From assembly GCF_037081675.1 (NCBI RefSeq), contig NZ_JAZAQL010000001.1:1431983-1495982 (forward strand): DNA of 64,000 nucleotides. Direction: 5' to 3'. Position 1 is the first letter of the stretch. Each line of letters opens with the position of its first letter. This stretch comes from Halorubellus litoreus. Its GTDB lineage: Archaea > Halobacteriota > Halobacteria > Halobacteriales > Natrialbaceae. Below, piece after piece: positions 53,602 to 62,491 of the stretch. The notes beneath the pieces are model-generated. The model was not told where the DNA came from. It searched no databases and was given only the letters and a program-made list of their open reading frames with translations. Both the position numbers and the translations under genes were made by a program.

Positions 53602-53796
53602 ATGCTCGATAATCGCGCCGGAATCGAGGTCGAGGACCTCCTCAAGATCGTCCTCGTCCTCGTCGTCGTCTGGATCGTCCTCGAGATACTCGGGATGATA
53701 CTCGGCACCATCGGCTGGCTGCTCGGCCCCCTCCAGCCGCTCCTCGGTGTCGTCATCCTCATCCTCATCGTCCTCTGGCTGCTCGACCGGCTCTGA
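53602..53796 (+). CDS. small two-helix membrane protein
   Basis: The 64-residue protein has a short acidic N-terminus (MLDNRAGIEVEDLLK), then two very hydrophobic segments (about 16-37 and 43-60) ending LLDRL. The ATG at 53602 fits the TATA spacing. A GTG at 53590 is a weaker alternative. Haloarchaea often encode such proteins (recollection). Function is unknown. Confidence 0.75.
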   Translation: MLDNRAGIEVEDLLKIVLVLVVVWIVLEILGMILGTIGWLLGPLQPLLGVVILILIVLWLLDRL

Positions 53797-53836
53797 AACC
53801 ACACGACATTAGGCCGCACCGACGCAACGAACGCAC

Positions 53837-54343
53837 GTGTACAGCCTGAACGTCCCCGTCCCGGGACGCGTCCGCCGGCTCGCGAGCGACCTCCACCCCC
53901 AGCTCGTCGAGTTCGCACACCACCCCAGCGACCACACGCTCCTCGCGAAACGCCTCGACGCCAGCACGCCCAGCGACCGCCACCGCGTCCAACGCCAGGT
54001 ACGGAACGCACTCGGCGGCCTCCCGCCGTTCGCCGTCCGCATCGACGGCATCGACTACTTCGCGAACCCGACCTCCGGCACCGGCCCCGTCGTCTACCTC
54101 ACCGTCGACTCCCCCGGCCTCCAGGACGCCCACGACCGCCTCGTCGACGAACTCGGGAGCCTCCCAGGTCTCGGCGGCGACGACTACGTCCCCCACGTCA
54201 CCCTCGCCCGCGACGGCCCCACCGACGCCGCCGAACGCGCCGCCAGCATCGACGTCGAATCAATCGAATGGACCGTCGAACGCCTCGAATTCTACGACGC
54301 CCACCTCGAGGAACCAGCCGGCGAGATACGCCTCCCCGCCTGA
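53837..54343 (+). CDS. 2H phosphoesterase / 2'-5' RNA ligase-like protein
   Basis: The 168-residue protein starts at a GTG. The second HxT motif is clear (PHVTLARD, about 117-124). The first site reads SDHTLLAKRL, an imperfect match to HxTx. The fold resembles the LigT/CPDase family, whose members act on cyclic phosphates or 2'-5' RNA. Activity is uncertain because the first histidine motif is atypical. Confidence 0.75.
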   Translation: MYSLNVPVPGRVRRLASDLHPQLVEFAHHPSDHTLLAKRLDASTPSDRHRVQRQVRNALGGLPPFAVRIDGIDYFANPTSGTGPVVYLTVDSPGLQDAHDRLVDELGSLPGLGGDDYVPHVTLARDGPTDAAERAASIDVESIEWTVERLEFYDAHLEEPAGEIRLPA

Positions 54344-54391
54344 AGCACCCAAGCCACCGTAGATTATGCCACTCGACACCGTTCGCCCGGT

Positions 54392-55069
54392 ATGGCAATC
54401 GTCGCAGAGATCCTGCTCGCCGACCCCACGCTCCCCCTGGTCGACCTCGCGCGAGCGCTCCCGAGCCCCGAGATATCGGTCGCCAACACCGTGCCACTCG
54501 AAGACGGAACGCATCTCGTCACCGTCAGCGTCGACGACGAGTCCAGAGCGGTCTTCGAGCGAGAGCTGGACGCACAACCCGAACTCACCGACGTCGCGCC
54601 CATCGGCCAGACCGCAGACGGCTGGTTCTACCAGGTGACCATCGACGGCGCGTCCGACCTGTTCGCCTCCCACAATCCCTCGGAGTTCGAAGGCGTGCTC
54701 CTGGAGGCCGCGGTCACCGGTGAGGGACTGCGAGAACTGAAGGTGTTCTCGAACTACGAGGCGTTCAGCACGCTCCGAGACAGATGCGAGGTGCACGGGA
54801 TCCCCTTCGAGCTGTTGAACATCGCATCCGACCCCGAGAACCCCGGCGAACGCGACAGGTTCGGACTCACCGAGAAGCAGTACCGGGCGCTCTCCATCGC
54901 ATTCGCGGGCGGCTACTACGACTCCCCGCGCGGGATGTCGACCCAGGAACTCGCCGCCGAACTCGACATCACCGCTCCCTCCGCGTCGGACCTCATCCGT
55001 CGCGCCGAACAGCAACTCATCAGTCAGACCCTCGGCCCCGAACAGTATTTAAACGAACTTACAGTCTAG
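54392..55069 (+). CDS. HTH-10 (bacterio-opsin activator type) regulator
   Basis: The 225-residue protein has an N-terminal sensor-like domain (about 1-150, bacterioopsin-activator style strands) and a C-terminal HTH-10 motif (LTEKQYRALSIAFAGGYYDS then MSTQELAAELDITAPSASDL, about 157-200). Members control diverse haloarchaeal genes. It is followed after 38 bases by an SDR dehydrogenase on the same strand, a plausible target or partner. Confidence 0.9.
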   Translation: MAIVAEILLADPTLPLVDLARALPSPEISVANTVPLEDGTHLVTVSVDDESRAVFERELDAQPELTDVAPIGQTADGWFYQVTIDGASDLFASHNPSEFEGVLLEAAVTGEGLRELKVFSNYEAFSTLRDRCEVHGIPFELLNIASDPENPGERDRFGLTEKQYRALSIAFAGGYYDSPRGMSTQELAAELDITAPSASDLIRRAEQQLISQTLGPEQYLNELTV

Positions 55070-55107
55070 CGTGGTTCTCTCCTCGGTGCAGCCAGTACTC
55101 TCGGGTG

Positions 55108-55845
55108 ATGTCAGAGATAGCCGACGACGTCGCGATCGTCACCGGTGCGTCCTCCGGAATCGGTGAAGCAACCGCCGAAGCGCTCGCAGCCGAAGGCGCA
55201 ACGGTCGTCCTCGCCGCTCGCCGCGAAGACGAACTGCACGCGCTCGCCGACCGCATCGAGTCGAACGGCGGCGACGCCCTCGTCGTCCCCACCGACGTCA
55301 CCGACGAGGACGACATCGACTCCCTCGTCGAGACGACCACGGACGAGTACGGTCGCATCGACATCCTCGTCAACAACGCCGGCGTGATGCTCGTCGAACC
55401 GCTCGAACGCGCCCAGCGGTCGAACCTCCGGCAGATGGTCGAGGTCAACCTCCTCGGACTGATGAACCTCACCCACGCTGCGCTGCCGGTCATGCAGGAC
55501 CAGGAGACGGGGCACGTCGTCAACGTCTCCTCGGTCGCCGGTCGCTTCGCCTCCGAGAACTTCAGCGGGTACAACGGGACGAAGTTCGGCGTCAACGGAT
55601 TCACCGAAGCACTCCGGAAGGAGGTCACGACCCAGCACATCCGGACGACGGTCGTGGAACCCGGCGCGGTCGAGACGGAACTCCCGACGCACATCACCGA
55701 CGACCAGATACTCGAAGAGCTCGCCGACATAGAGATGCCCACGCTCGACCCCGAGGACATCGCACGCGGCATCGTGTACGCCACGACCCAGCCCGAGCAC
55801 GTCGACGTGAACGAACTCCTCATCCGGCCGACCGGACAGACGTAG
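55108..55845 (+). CDS. short-chain dehydrogenase/reductase 1
   Basis: The 245-residue classical SDR has TGASSGIG (12-19), NNAG (89-92) and a catalytic Ser141/142, Tyr155 and Lys159 (YNGTK). It resembles the YdfG/serine 3-dehydrogenase-like group, but the substrate is unknown. It follows the HTH-10 regulator and lies convergent with a second SDR. Confidence 0.9.
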   Translation: MSEIADDVAIVTGASSGIGEATAEALAAEGATVVLAARREDELHALADRIESNGGDALVVPTDVTDEDDIDSLVETTTDEYGRIDILVNNAGVMLVEPLERAQRSNLRQMVEVNLLGLMNLTHAALPVMQDQETGHVVNVSSVAGRFASENFSGYNGTKFGVNGFTEALRKEVTTQHIRTTVVEPGAVETELPTHITDDQILEELADIEMPTLDPEDIARGIVYATTQPEHVDVNELLIRPTGQT

Positions 55846-55956
55846 TCCGAGGGTACCGGCACGCCATCCACCGCCACCCCTCACGCGCCACCACCCCTCT
55901 CTCCAGCACGCTACTCGCTTCCGCGCCACGAACCGGACCGGCCGCTGCGTTGGATA

Positions 55957-56922
55957 CTACGCGACCAGCTTCGACTCGACGTCGAACGCGACGCCCGTCA
56001 TCTCCTCGGAGACCGTCCACAGTCGGTGTGCCGTCTCGTGGTCGTACGACTTCGCGTTCGACGTGACCCGAGTCGGACTTCCTCGCATCTCCATGAAGCC
56101 GTCCGGGCCGAAGTAGTGACCGCCATCGACGTTCTCGGCGGTTGCGGCGTAGAGCGTCGGCAGCGCACCCTCCGCGGCCGACTGCCCGAAGATAGCGTTC
56201 CCGATGCGACCGAGTACCCGCCGAGCGAACGAGGTCCCCATCTCGGAGTCACCGGCCTGGAGTCCGGTCGCCGACCAGCCCGGGTGTGCCGCGACGGCAA
56301 TCGTATCGAGGTCACCCGCACGGAGTCGACGGTCGAGCTCGTAGGTGAACAGCAGGTTCGCGAGCTTGCTCCGGCCGTACGCCTCGAATCGACTGTACGA
56401 CTCTCTGCGATCGAGGTCGTCGAAATCGACGTCGCCGTTCCGGTGAGCCCCACTGCTCACGGTGACGACCCGCGTCTCCCCGTTCGTCTCCACGATGCGA
56501 TCCAGGAGCAACCCGGTGAGCGCGAAGTGCCCGAGGTGGTTCACGCCGAACTGGCGTTCGAACCCGTCCTCGGTCGTCGAATACGGCGGAAACATGACGC
56601 CCGCGTTGTTGACGAGCACGTCGAGACGGTCGAACGCTGCCTCGAACTCGGACGCGAACGAGCGAATCGAATCCAGACTACCCAGGTCGAGCTCGAGGAC
56701 GGTCACCGACGCGTCGTCGACGGCCGACTCGATCTCTCGCCGCGCCCGACTCGCCCTGTCGAGGCTTCGACAGGCCATGACGACGTGCGCGCCCTTCCGG
56801 GCGAACGCGCTGGCGTTCTCGAACCCGAGTCCGCTGTTCGCGCCGGTGACGACGACCGTGCGACCCGACTGGTCGGGCATCGCTTCCGCGGTCCACTCTC
56901 CTGATGGTCTCTCCGACGTCAT
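55957..56922 (-). CDS. short-chain dehydrogenase/reductase 2 (retinol-dehydrogenase-like)
   Basis: The 321-residue SDR has TGANSGLG (26-33), NNAGVM and the YGRSK active site. The C-terminal WTVSEEMTGV segment is typical of the retinol/protochlorophyllide-like subgroup (NNAGVMFPPYSTTEDGFE). The ATG at 56922 is used. An internal ATG at 56880 would also give a full domain. The substrate is unknown. Confidence 0.88.
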   Translation of the reverse strand: MTSERPSGEWTAEAMPDQSGRTVVVTGANSGLGFENASAFARKGAHVVMACRSLDRASRARREIESAVDDASVTVLELDLGSLDSIRSFASEFEAAFDRLDVLVNNAGVMFPPYSTTEDGFERQFGVNHLGHFALTGLLLDRIVETNGETRVVTVSSGAHRNGDVDFDDLDRRESYSRFEAYGRSKLANLLFTYELDRRLRAGDLDTIAVAAHPGWSATGLQAGDSEMGTSFARRVLGRIGNAIFGQSAAEGALPTLYAATAENVDGGHYFGPDGFMEMRGSPTRVTSNAKSYDHETAHRLWTVSEEMTGVAFDVESKLVA

Positions 56923-57062
56923 TACGACGTCCAATGCCGAGCGAAGCGGAGAAACTGATGCTAACCTGAAAGCCCATTTTTATGCTCTCGGGCTTGCGAC
57001 AGCCCCCGCCGCGGGCGACGGTCGACGCGGGACTTCATCGAGGCGAACGCGACGACGCCACG

Positions 57063-58055
57063 CTACCAGAGGTGCTCGCGGAGGAACTCGCGCTGCCGTC
57101 GCTCGTAGCGGTCGCCCCAGTCGCCAGCGTACGGCGTCACGTGCGCACCGCCCTCGCCCGTCACGAGCGACACCGGCATCCCCGCGTCCTCGGCCGCCGC
57201 GACGTACCGCTCGGCCTGCCGGTACGGGACGACGCGGTCCGCCGTCCCGTGATACAGGAGCGCCGGCGCGTCGCTCGCGTCCAGGTGCGTGACCGGCGAC
57301 GCCTGCGTCCGCTGAGGCTCGCACGCCTGGTCTTCGCAGCCGAGGAACCGGCGGACGAGCGTCCCGCCGACCCCACCGTCCTCGACCCCGAAGTCGTACA
57401 CGCCACTCACCGACACCACGCACGACGCGCGCGCCGCGCGAGCGCTCACGCCCGCCGGCCGCAAGTTCGAGACGTCCGGAGCCGCCGCAACCAGCGTCGA
57501 CAGGTGCCCGCCCGCCGACTCCCCCGTCAACCCGACCGCATCCGGGTCCACGCCCAGCGCGTCCGCGTGCTCGCGGCACCACGCCATCGCCGCCACCACG
57601 TCCCGAACCGGGCCCGGGAACGACGCCTCGTCACTCAACCGATACCCGACCGACGCGAACGCAGCCCCCTCCGAGAGCGGCACGCGCCTGAACCGCCCAC
57701 CGCCCTTCGATCCGAACGCCCACGCCCCACCGTGGACGTGCACCACGAGCGGCACCGGCCCCTCCACGTCCCGCGGCCGATAGTAATCCAACAACAACCG
57801 CCCGTCCTCCGTGTCGCGGAACTGCACGTCCCGGTACACCGTCGCCAACTCCGTCTCCGCATCCGGGTCCCCGAGCAGCTCCGACTCCGCCGTCGCGGTC
57901 TCCGTCAGCGTCTCCGTCACCGACGTCGCCCGCGTCGTCGACCCACCGTCGGTCGCCGTCCCCGTCGTCCCAGTACCACGCCCCGCACACCCGGCCACGC
58001 CAGTCGCCCCAGCGACCCCGAGCGCCCGCAGCCAACGCCGTCGCTCCCAACCCAT
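57063..58055 (-). CDS. Tat lipoprotein alpha/beta-hydrolase
   Basis: The 330-residue protein starts MGWERRRWLRALGVAGATG with an Arg-rich signal and lipobox VAGC, then a Thr/Gly-rich linker (to about 60). The hydrolase domain has oxyanion motif HVHGGAWAFG, nucleophile elbow GESAGGH, HGTADRVVP (Asp) and a His in GGAHVTP. It resembles BD-FAE/carboxylesterase enzymes. Since it is surface-anchored, an extracellular ester is the likely substrate. A GCGTCTTTG box lies ~30 bases upstream. Confidence 0.85.
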   Translation of the reverse strand: MGWERRRWLRALGVAGATGVAGCAGRGTGTTGTATDGGSTTRATSVTETLTETATAESELLGDPDAETELATVYRDVQFRDTEDGRLLLDYYRPRDVEGPVPLVVHVHGGAWAFGSKGGGRFRRVPLSEGAAFASVGYRLSDEASFPGPVRDVVAAMAWCREHADALGVDPDAVGLTGESAGGHLSTLVAAAPDVSNLRPAGVSARAARASCVVSVSGVYDFGVEDGGVGGTLVRRFLGCEDQACEPQRTQASPVTHLDASDAPALLYHGTADRVVPYRQAERYVAAAEDAGMPVSLVTGEGGAHVTPYAGDWGDRYERRQREFLREHLW

Positions 58056-58265
58056 CGTTCCACCATACCGCCGACTCGAACAAAGACGCACCGGTCGCAG
58101 AAACGCAGATCGCGGGCGAGTGGTCCGGGCCGTACGCGCCACAACCACCTTTTGTCGACCCGCTCCCTGCGGCTCACGGACTCCGTCTGTTCACCATCGA
58201 GGCGACTCCGTCGCCTCGCTTCGCTCGCGGGTCGCAAAACGCGGGCGAAAAGCCAACGCGGAAGC

Positions 58266-60476
58266 TCAGGGCGCGGGCGGGCCGTCGGGCCCGTACGCGT
58301 CCATGTCTTGATAGAAGTTCAGCATCGCGAACTTGAGTTTCGTCGGGCCGATGTCGACCATCTCCTCGCGCTCGTGGCTCGGGAACGTATCGTGGACGCT
58401 GTACTTCCCCATCTCGTGCTCGCTCTTCGCCGTGTAGCGTTCGTCCAGCAGCACGCGCACGCCGAAGTCCTCCGGCGACCGGATGACGCGGCCGAGCGCC
58501 TGCCGGGTCTTCCGGACCGTCGGGATCTCCACCGCGTACCGCCAGCCGTCCTGCTCCGGGTCACGGTTCCCGAACGCCTCCCCGTACGCGCGCTGGACCG
58601 CCTCAGCCCGGTCGTCGAGATGCGGGTACGGCACGCCGACGACCACGACCGACCGCGCGTCGTCACCGTCGAAACTCACGCCCTCCGCCAAGGTCCCCCA
58701 GAGCGACGTCAACAAGACTGCATCGTCGTCGTTCGTGAACGCCGTCCGCGCATCCTCCGCACTCACACCCGCCTCGTCCAGGTACACCGTCGAATCGACC
58801 TTCGGGTGCTCGCGGAGCCGCTGCGCGTACCGCTCCGCCTCCGCGTAGTTCGGGAAGAACGCCAGCGTGTTCCCCGGCGTGAACCGCACCACGTCCGCGA
58901 GCGTCTCCCCGTACCGCTCCTGCACGGGAACCTTGTCGCGCTTACTCGCGAACAACGCCGGCGTCCCCACCGCGAACGTCCGCCGACGCTCCTGCGGGAA
59001 CGACAACCCGTACTCCATCTCCACCGGCGACTGCAGCCCCAGGACCTCGCCCGCGACGCCGAACGGCTGCAAGGTCGCACTCATCAGGACGTTCGCGTGC
59101 GTCTCCCCGAACAACTCGCTCGTCACGTCCTGCGGGATGCACGTGTACAACTCCACGCGCCCGTACACGTCGTCGGTTCCCTGGTCGCGCCGCACCGCCG
59201 ACACCGGGTACTTCCCCTGCTCGGTCGACTCCTGCATCCACGACCCCACGAACCGCGCCGCCTGCAAGGTCTGGCACTCCTGGCGCGTCGTCGCCTCCCC
59301 GCGCTTGTACGCCTCCTCGTACTCGTCGTCCAACTCCTGGCCGAACTGCACCGCCGCCTCCAAGTCCTGCTGGTAGCCCTGGCCCGTGTACCCCTGGAGG
59401 AACGCCATCGTGAGGTCGTCGCGGCCGTCGTCGTTCGCGATAGTGACGTCCTCCCAGTCCTCGCCCACGCGCTCGCGCTCCCCGAACCCCATCGCGTCCT
59501 CGTACGTCTCCACGAGCGCATCCCGGAACGCCCCGAGGACGTTCGACGCACGGTCCGCACGCGGGTCGTCGCTGTCCGCGGACTCCTCCAGTGCACTGTC
59601 GAGCGTCTGCTCCGTGAGCGTCCGCGTCGCGTGGTCTCGCGCAGCGTCCTCGACGTTGTGCGCCTCGTCGAACACCGTGATGACCTCCCCGGGGTCGCGG
59701 CCGAGCCACCGGAAGAACTGCTCGCGGATCATCGGATCCAGGAGATGATGATAGTTCGCGACGACGAGGTCAACGCCCTCGATGCCCTCCTTCAATAGCT
59801 CGTACCCACAGAACCCCTGCGCGCCCGCGTGCTCGAAGATCTCCTCGGGCGTCCGCACGTCCGAGAACAACCACTCGTAGAACCCGTCCGTGTCCGCAGT
59901 GAGATTCTGGAGGTAGTGATCGCAGACGTTCGCGTCGTCCACGTCCTCGATCGCACCCTGGAGGGACTGGATCTCGTTCACGACCGCCGCCCGTGCCTCC
60001 TGGGCCTCCTGCGCGGCCTGCGAGCCGTCGTCGCCCTCGCGGACCTCCTCCAGCAGCTCCTCCTGGCGCTCCTCCAACTGCTCGACGTCCTCGCGCTTGT
60101 CCACGAGGTCACGCGTCGTATCCCGTAACGCCTGGCACTCCTCGTACCCGACGTCGATGTGGCACATCGACGCCTTCCCCTTGAACACGACCGCGCGAAT
60201 CGCCTCCTCGCGCGTTATCTCGCTCGCCTCCGTCACGAACTGACGCATCTGCTGGTGGACGTCCGTCGTGATGACCACCGTCTTCCCCGCCTCCCGCGCG
60301 TACTCGAGCGCCGGCACGAGCGCCGACAGCGTCTTCCCCGTCCCACACGCCCCCTCGAAGAGGACGTCCTGGCCACGCGAGAGCGCGTTGTAGATGCGGT
60401 CCATCGCCTCCCGCTGGTTCGCGTACGGCTCGTCGTACGGGAAGAACCGCATGTACGCGTCCGTGTCCGCAGTCAC
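58266..60476 (-). CDS. second XPD/Rad3-family helicase
   Basis: Read from GTG 60476, the protein has 736 residues: Walker A GACGTGKT at 42-49, four cysteines spanning the usual 4Fe-4S region (MCHIDVGYEEC ... VCDHY ... FCGYELL), a long coiled stretch between them (about 112-150), VANYHHLLDP, FDEAH and the motif QALGRVIRS. The GTG is placed 25-35 bases behind a CCCTTTTGCC box (~60503-60514). An ATG at 60452 is the alternative. It is distinct from the helicase at 3756. Confidence 0.88.
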   Translation of the reverse strand: MTADTDAYMRFFPYDEPYANQREAMDRIYNALSRGQDVLFEGACGTGKTLSALVPALEYAREAGKTVVITTDVHQQMRQFVTEASEITREEAIRAVVFKGKASMCHIDVGYEECQALRDTTRDLVDKREDVEQLEERQEELLEEVREGDDGSQAAQEAQEARAAVVNEIQSLQGAIEDVDDANVCDHYLQNLTADTDGFYEWLFSDVRTPEEIFEHAGAQGFCGYELLKEGIEGVDLVVANYHHLLDPMIREQFFRWLGRDPGEVITVFDEAHNVEDAARDHATRTLTEQTLDSALEESADSDDPRADRASNVLGAFRDALVETYEDAMGFGERERVGEDWEDVTIANDDGRDDLTMAFLQGYTGQGYQQDLEAAVQFGQELDDEYEEAYKRGEATTRQECQTLQAARFVGSWMQESTEQGKYPVSAVRRDQGTDDVYGRVELYTCIPQDVTSELFGETHANVLMSATLQPFGVAGEVLGLQSPVEMEYGLSFPQERRRTFAVGTPALFASKRDKVPVQERYGETLADVVRFTPGNTLAFFPNYAEAERYAQRLREHPKVDSTVYLDEAGVSAEDARTAFTNDDDAVLLTSLWGTLAEGVSFDGDDARSVVVVGVPYPHLDDRAEAVQRAYGEAFGNRDPEQDGWRYAVEIPTVRKTRQALGRVIRSPEDFGVRVLLDERYTAKSEHEMGKYSVHDTFPSHEREEMVDIGPTKLKFAMLNFYQDMDAYGPDGPPAP

Positions 60477-60519
60477 ACCAACGCGTTGCGCGCAATCAGG
60501 CAAAAGGGTTCGCCCGACT

Positions 60520-60676
60520 GCTCGCACGAGCATCCGGCGGCCTCCAGGCCGCCGGTTCTCCTCGAGGCGTGCGAGCATCCACATCCGCGGTCCGCCAGGG
60601 CCGCGGTTCCTGTTCGGACGCTCGCACGAGCATCCGACGTCCGCGAGGCCGCCGGTTCTCCTCGAGGCGTGCGAGC
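60520..60676 (+). repeat. hairpin repeat cluster 3' of pyrD
   Basis: Three members of the dispersed family: 60534-60555 (CCGGCGGCC/GGCCGCCGG, perfect), 60585-60606 (one G-T wobble) and 60634-60655 (two mismatches). The first and third sit inside near-identical 57-base blocks framed by GCTCGCAC and GTGCGAGC, which can extend the hairpin into a larger cruciform. The cluster lies between the pyrD stop and the start of the second helicase. Confidence 0.78.
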
Positions 60677-60742
60677 ACGAGTCGCTGGAGGCTCGGAGGT
60701 TCCTGGTTCGCGATGCCGCGGTATCACTCGTGGGAAGGCGGC

Positions 60743-61798
60743 TTACAGGTCCGCGCCGACCGCGTCGGTGACGGTGTCGAACCCGTCGCGTTCCAGTAAC
60801 TCGACGAGTCCGCGGTTGATGTCCCGTGCAAGTCCTGGGCCCTCGTAGACGAGTGCCGTGTACAACTGGACGAGCGATGCGCCTGCGCGGATCTTCGCGT
60901 ACGCACCCTCGGCGTCCGACACGCCACCGACGCCGACCACGGGGACGTCCGTGCGCTCGGCGACGAACCGCACGAGTCGCGTCGACGCATCCTCGATCGG
61001 TTTCCCGGACAAACCGCCGGTCTCACTCGCGTGCGCGCTCGCGAGAGACTCCGGGCGGTCGGTCGTCGTGTTCACCGCCACCACGCCGTCGAGGTCGAAC
61101 TCGTCGACGAGGTCGAGCGCGTCCTCGAGCGCCGGCTCGGGGAGGTCCGGCGAGAGCTTCACGAGGAGCGGACTCGCGCCCGCCTCGACCAGCTCGCGGA
61201 AGATCGCCGCCAGCTCGTCCTTGTTCTGGAGGTCGCGGAACCCCTCCGAGTTCGGGCACGACACGTTCACGACGAAGAAATCACCGCCCTCGGCCACGCG
61301 CTCGTACGTGTACCGGTAATCGGCGGGTGCGTCAGCCATCGACGCCACCTCCGACTTCGCGAGGTTCACGCCCACCGGGACCGACGCCGCCACGTCCTCG
61401 CGGAGGCGTCGCCCCACCGCGTCCGCCCCCTGGTTGTTGAGGCCCATCCGGTTCACGATCGCCTCGTCCTCCCGCAGACGGAACATCCGCGGGCGCGGAT
61501 TCCCCGGCTGGGCCTCCGCAGTCACCCCACCGACCTCGACGAACCCGAACCCAAGCGCTGCCAGGCCACCAACGACCCCCGCGTTCTTATCGAACCCGGC
61601 AGCCACACCGACCGGATTCGGGAACGACTCACCGAACGCCGCCACCCGCAACCGGTCGTCGTCCACCACGAACCGCCGCCGCAGGACCGACGCGACAGGC
61701 GTCCCGTCGACCGCACGCAGCGCCGACTTCCCGACCCCATGCGCCGTCTCCGCCGGCAACGAGAACAACAACGGCCGAACGGCGTCGTAGAACGTCAT
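60743..61798 (-). CDS. pyrD: dihydroorotate dehydrogenase (class 2, quinone type)
   Basis: The 351-residue FMN enzyme has an N-terminal helical extension (MTFYDAVRPLLFSLPAETAH) that binds membrane quinone in class 2 enzymes. It has AAGFDKNA, the active-site NVSCPNSEG, GGLSGKPI and the C-terminal FMN-phosphate loop GVGGVSDAEGAYAKIRAG. It oxidises dihydroorotate in pyrimidine synthesis. The true start is the ATG at 61798; the preceding TTG is not needed. Confidence 0.95.
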   Translation of the reverse strand: MTFYDAVRPLLFSLPAETAHGVGKSALRAVDGTPVASVLRRRFVVDDDRLRVAAFGESFPNPVGVAAGFDKNAGVVGGLAALGFGFVEVGGVTAEAQPGNPRPRMFRLREDEAIVNRMGLNNQGADAVGRRLREDVAASVPVGVNLAKSEVASMADAPADYRYTYERVAEGGDFFVVNVSCPNSEGFRDLQNKDELAAIFRELVEAGASPLLVKLSPDLPEPALEDALDLVDEFDLDGVVAVNTTTDRPESLASAHASETGGLSGKPIEDASTRLVRFVAERTDVPVVGVGGVSDAEGAYAKIRAGASLVQLYTALVYEGPGLARDINRGLVELLERDGFDTVTDAVGADL

Positions 61799-61850
61799 CA
61801 ATCGTCACGCGGCGGCGAACGTGCATAAACGTCCCGGGAACTGCCCGCAC

Positions 61851-61986
61851 GAGCATACGGCGCCCGCTCGGGCGCCGTTTCTGGGGTGACTGCCCGTACG
61901 AGCGCATCCGACGTCCGCCAGGACGTCGGTTCGGCGGTGGAGCGAGAATCGACTGTGAGAGCATCCGGCGACCGCCAGGTAGCTAG
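61851..61986 (+). repeat. hairpin repeat cluster 3' of the AbrB-like gene
   Basis: Three units: 61857-61878 (ACGGCGCCC/GGGCGCCGT, loop GCTC, perfect), 61908-61929 (CCGACGTCC/GGACGTCGG, loop GCCA, perfect) and 61965-61986 (left arm intact, right arm decayed to GGTAGCTAG). Each is preceded by GCATA/GCATC as in the other clusters. They fill most of the spacer between pyrD and the 62066 gene. Confidence 0.75.
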
Positions 61987-62065
61987 TGGTCTCAGAGAAC
62001 CCGCATACCGAGGGACGCGTCGCTCGCTGGGTGACGGTGCGGAGGATACGACGGCGACTGGTACG

Positions 62066-62263
62066 TTAGAACTCGTGTTCGACTTCGTCCTGGTCGGCCT
62101 TCTGGATGATTATCTTCCCATCCCGTACGCGCACGAACACCTCATCGCCGATGTCCATCCCCGCAACCGCCAGTTCGTCCTCGTGGAGGTTGATGTGGAC
62201 GTTGTGGTACTCGCCGTTCTCGTCTTTCGCGCCACTCGGGCTCAACTTCTTTTTCCGTACCAT
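62066..62263 (-). CDS. small AbrB/SpoVT-like DNA-binding protein
   Basis: The 65-residue protein has a basic start (MVRKKKLSPSGAK), then YHNVHINLHEDELAVAG and MDIGDEVFVRVRDGKIIIQK. This matches the beta-strand swapped-hairpin pattern of AbrB-like domains, which in archaea act as small regulators or antitoxins. No toxin gene is adjacent. It is divergent from MC1. Confidence 0.7.
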   Translation of the reverse strand: MVRKKKLSPSGAKDENGEYHNVHINLHEDELAVAGMDIGDEVFVRVRDGKIIIQKADQDEVEHEF

Positions 62264-62445
62264 CGCCGAGGTCTAGTTCGACTGTTCGCTACAGCACGTA
62301 CTTAAGTGTTTTCTACACCGCAGGCGTCGGGGTGACCGCGCGCGAGCAATCTCAGCCCCGTATCACCCCCGATTCCAGCCGATATCACACCCCTGTTACC
62401 CCCTCCCTTTATCAATGGTTCCGTCGCCGTCCCCCGATTCCGGGG

Positions 62446-62457
62446 ATATCTTTATGG
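62446..62457 (+). promoter_or_regulatory. TATA box of the MC1 gene
   Basis: ATATCTTTATGG is 22-33 bases upstream of an out-of-frame ATG at 62479 and 35-46 upstream of the MC1 ATG at 62492. A second CCTTTATCAATGG lies at 62406-62418. Confidence 0.55.
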
Positions 62458-62491
62458 TTGGCCGTGTGTTCCTTTGGCATGGAGCGAAATC

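Noticed and set aside
62066..62263. AbrB-like protein as antitoxin of a toxin-antitoxin pair
   Set aside because: No small toxin-like gene lies beside it. Neighbours are pyrD and MC1.
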